Origin: Cruorifilaria tuberocauda
Lineage: Eukaryota > Nematoda > Chromadorea > Rhabditida > Onchocercidae
Reading direction: 5' to 3'
Length of the DNA: 64,000 nucleotides
NCBI GenBank assembly: GCA_013365365.1
Contig: JABVXU010000092.1
Location: forward strand, 62,001-126,000
The translations under genes and the position numbers were made by a program. Below the pieces are notes generated by a model. That model ran no database searches. It was not told the origin of the DNA and worked only from the letters and a program-made list of their open reading frames with translations. Shown piece by piece: positions 63,301 to 64,000 of the stretch; positions within the stretch are counted from its first letter, which is position 1, and each line of letters starts with the position of its first letter.

Positions 63301-64000
63301 GCACTCTACCAATTTGTTATCAGTTTACGATAATTGATAAGCAAATATTCGTTTATGAAGCATGCTCATTTCACTCAGCAAATTTATTAGGGAAGAAAAA
63401 GAGAATGAAACACGAAGAAAAGAAATGTTGTTTTCATCATTTTTCGTTTTCTGTTTTAATTCGCTTTAATCTATCCAAGACGATACGGGTGGAGTGTAGA
63501 ACTAGTTTTGATGCATAGTTTTCAGGTAGTTAAAATCAGTTCCGAAATTTATTTTGTTATTCATTCATTTATTATTTTATTTGCTACAGTTTAAATAAAG
63601 TTTAAAAATGCTTCTTTTTTAAAAGTACTACAAAGACTCAGATTTCATTAAAAATACAATGAAATTTGTATTAAATATCTCAGGCTTCATAAGACAACGA
63701 ATTAATGATAGCTTATCATATTATTATCGCATTATTCATTATTACTTATTTTATATATCAATGGTTGGTGCGAGAAAAGGTTCGTTTTTCTTAATATTAT
63801 GCAGATACTAAATTCCTAAAAAGGTTTATTTTTCCGCAAAATCATTAACTGCATTTTAAGTTGGTTGATTTTTCTTTTTAGCTTTCTGATTTCAAGGAAA
63901 CATTAATGATTTTTATTCTATTCTTTCAAAATACTCAAGGATTCGAAATTTGATTTAAGCTCAATTTAGCAAAAAGAAAAACTATTAGTAGCAGTACGAG
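60352..64000. other. AT-rich right end without a confirmed gene
   Basis: Apart from the membrane-protein-like frame at 61314-61096, I see no domain or coherent exon set. A frame at 63252-63518 (+) and one at 61949-62134 (+) are motif-free. The left part is the CRIP promoter region. Confidence 0.4.
61096..61314 (-). other. Possible terminal exon of a small membrane protein
   Basis: The minus strand is open for 72 codons behind the acceptor TTTATTCAG (61315-61323 area). It encodes two hydrophobic segments, about residues 4-16 and 28-56 (containing STIFVFLLSFSFLFGFIL), then a polar tail ending WSKKMF and a stop. No ATG starts the open frame itself; the first ATG is four codons in. Upstream minus-strand sequence to about 61430 is also coding-like, but no clean splice joins them. 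The family is not recognised. Confidence 0.3.

Overview
The window is nuclear DNA of a nematode, most likely a clade III (spirurid or filarial-type) parasite. It is strongly AT-rich and its genes are broken into short exons with GT-AG introns ending in the nematode TTTTCAG-type acceptor. Several first exons sit directly behind such an acceptor with no cis donor, as expected for spliced-leader trans-splicing. The proteins are animal families with close nematode counterparts. I see no prokaryotic operon, CRISPR array, rRNA or tRNA gene, or intact transposon. All exon structures were assembled by eye from splice sites, with the reading phase checked at every junction. The species cannot be named from this sequence.

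Layout, left to right. 1-7247 (+): the 3' part of a FERM plus triple-PDZ scaffold protein. 10627-13660 (-): an ACK/TNK-family tyrosine kinase with SAM-like, kinase and SH3 domains. 14053-15836 (+): tafazzin, divergent from the kinase across about 390 bp. 17466-17636 (+): a 56-residue single-pass membrane micropeptide. 19581-21446 (-): the peroxisomal RING protein PEX2; its large intron holds an unexplained coding-like exon on the opposite strand. 22060-24669 (-): splicing factor SPF45/RBM17. 25973-30262 (-): a divergent cyclic-nucleotide-gated channel subunit. 34861-41126 (-): a DUF229 membrane protein of the alkaline-phosphatase/sulfatase fold. 43036-43708 (-): isolated exons of an unrecognised gene. 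44262-45251 (+): prefoldin subunit 4. 50179-54136 (+): glucose-6-phosphate dehydrogenase. 55464-56411 (-): an adipokinetic-hormone-like neuropeptide precursor (nlp-47 type). 59679-60351 (-): a small CRIP-type LIM protein. Long AT-rich stretches between genes and in introns carry only short repeats and unconvincing open frames.

The genes do not form one pathway. They are a mix of housekeeping functions (cardiolipin remodelling, peroxisome import, splicing, tubulin/actin folding, NADPH supply) and signalling functions (ACK kinase, CNG channel, AKH-like peptide, FERM/PDZ scaffold). The most notable points are the neuropeptide gene (too small for simple gene callers), the CNG subunit whose selectivity filter and cyclic-nucleotide pocket both lack usually conserved residues, the membrane micropeptide, two GC-AG introns, and two sets of orphan exons.
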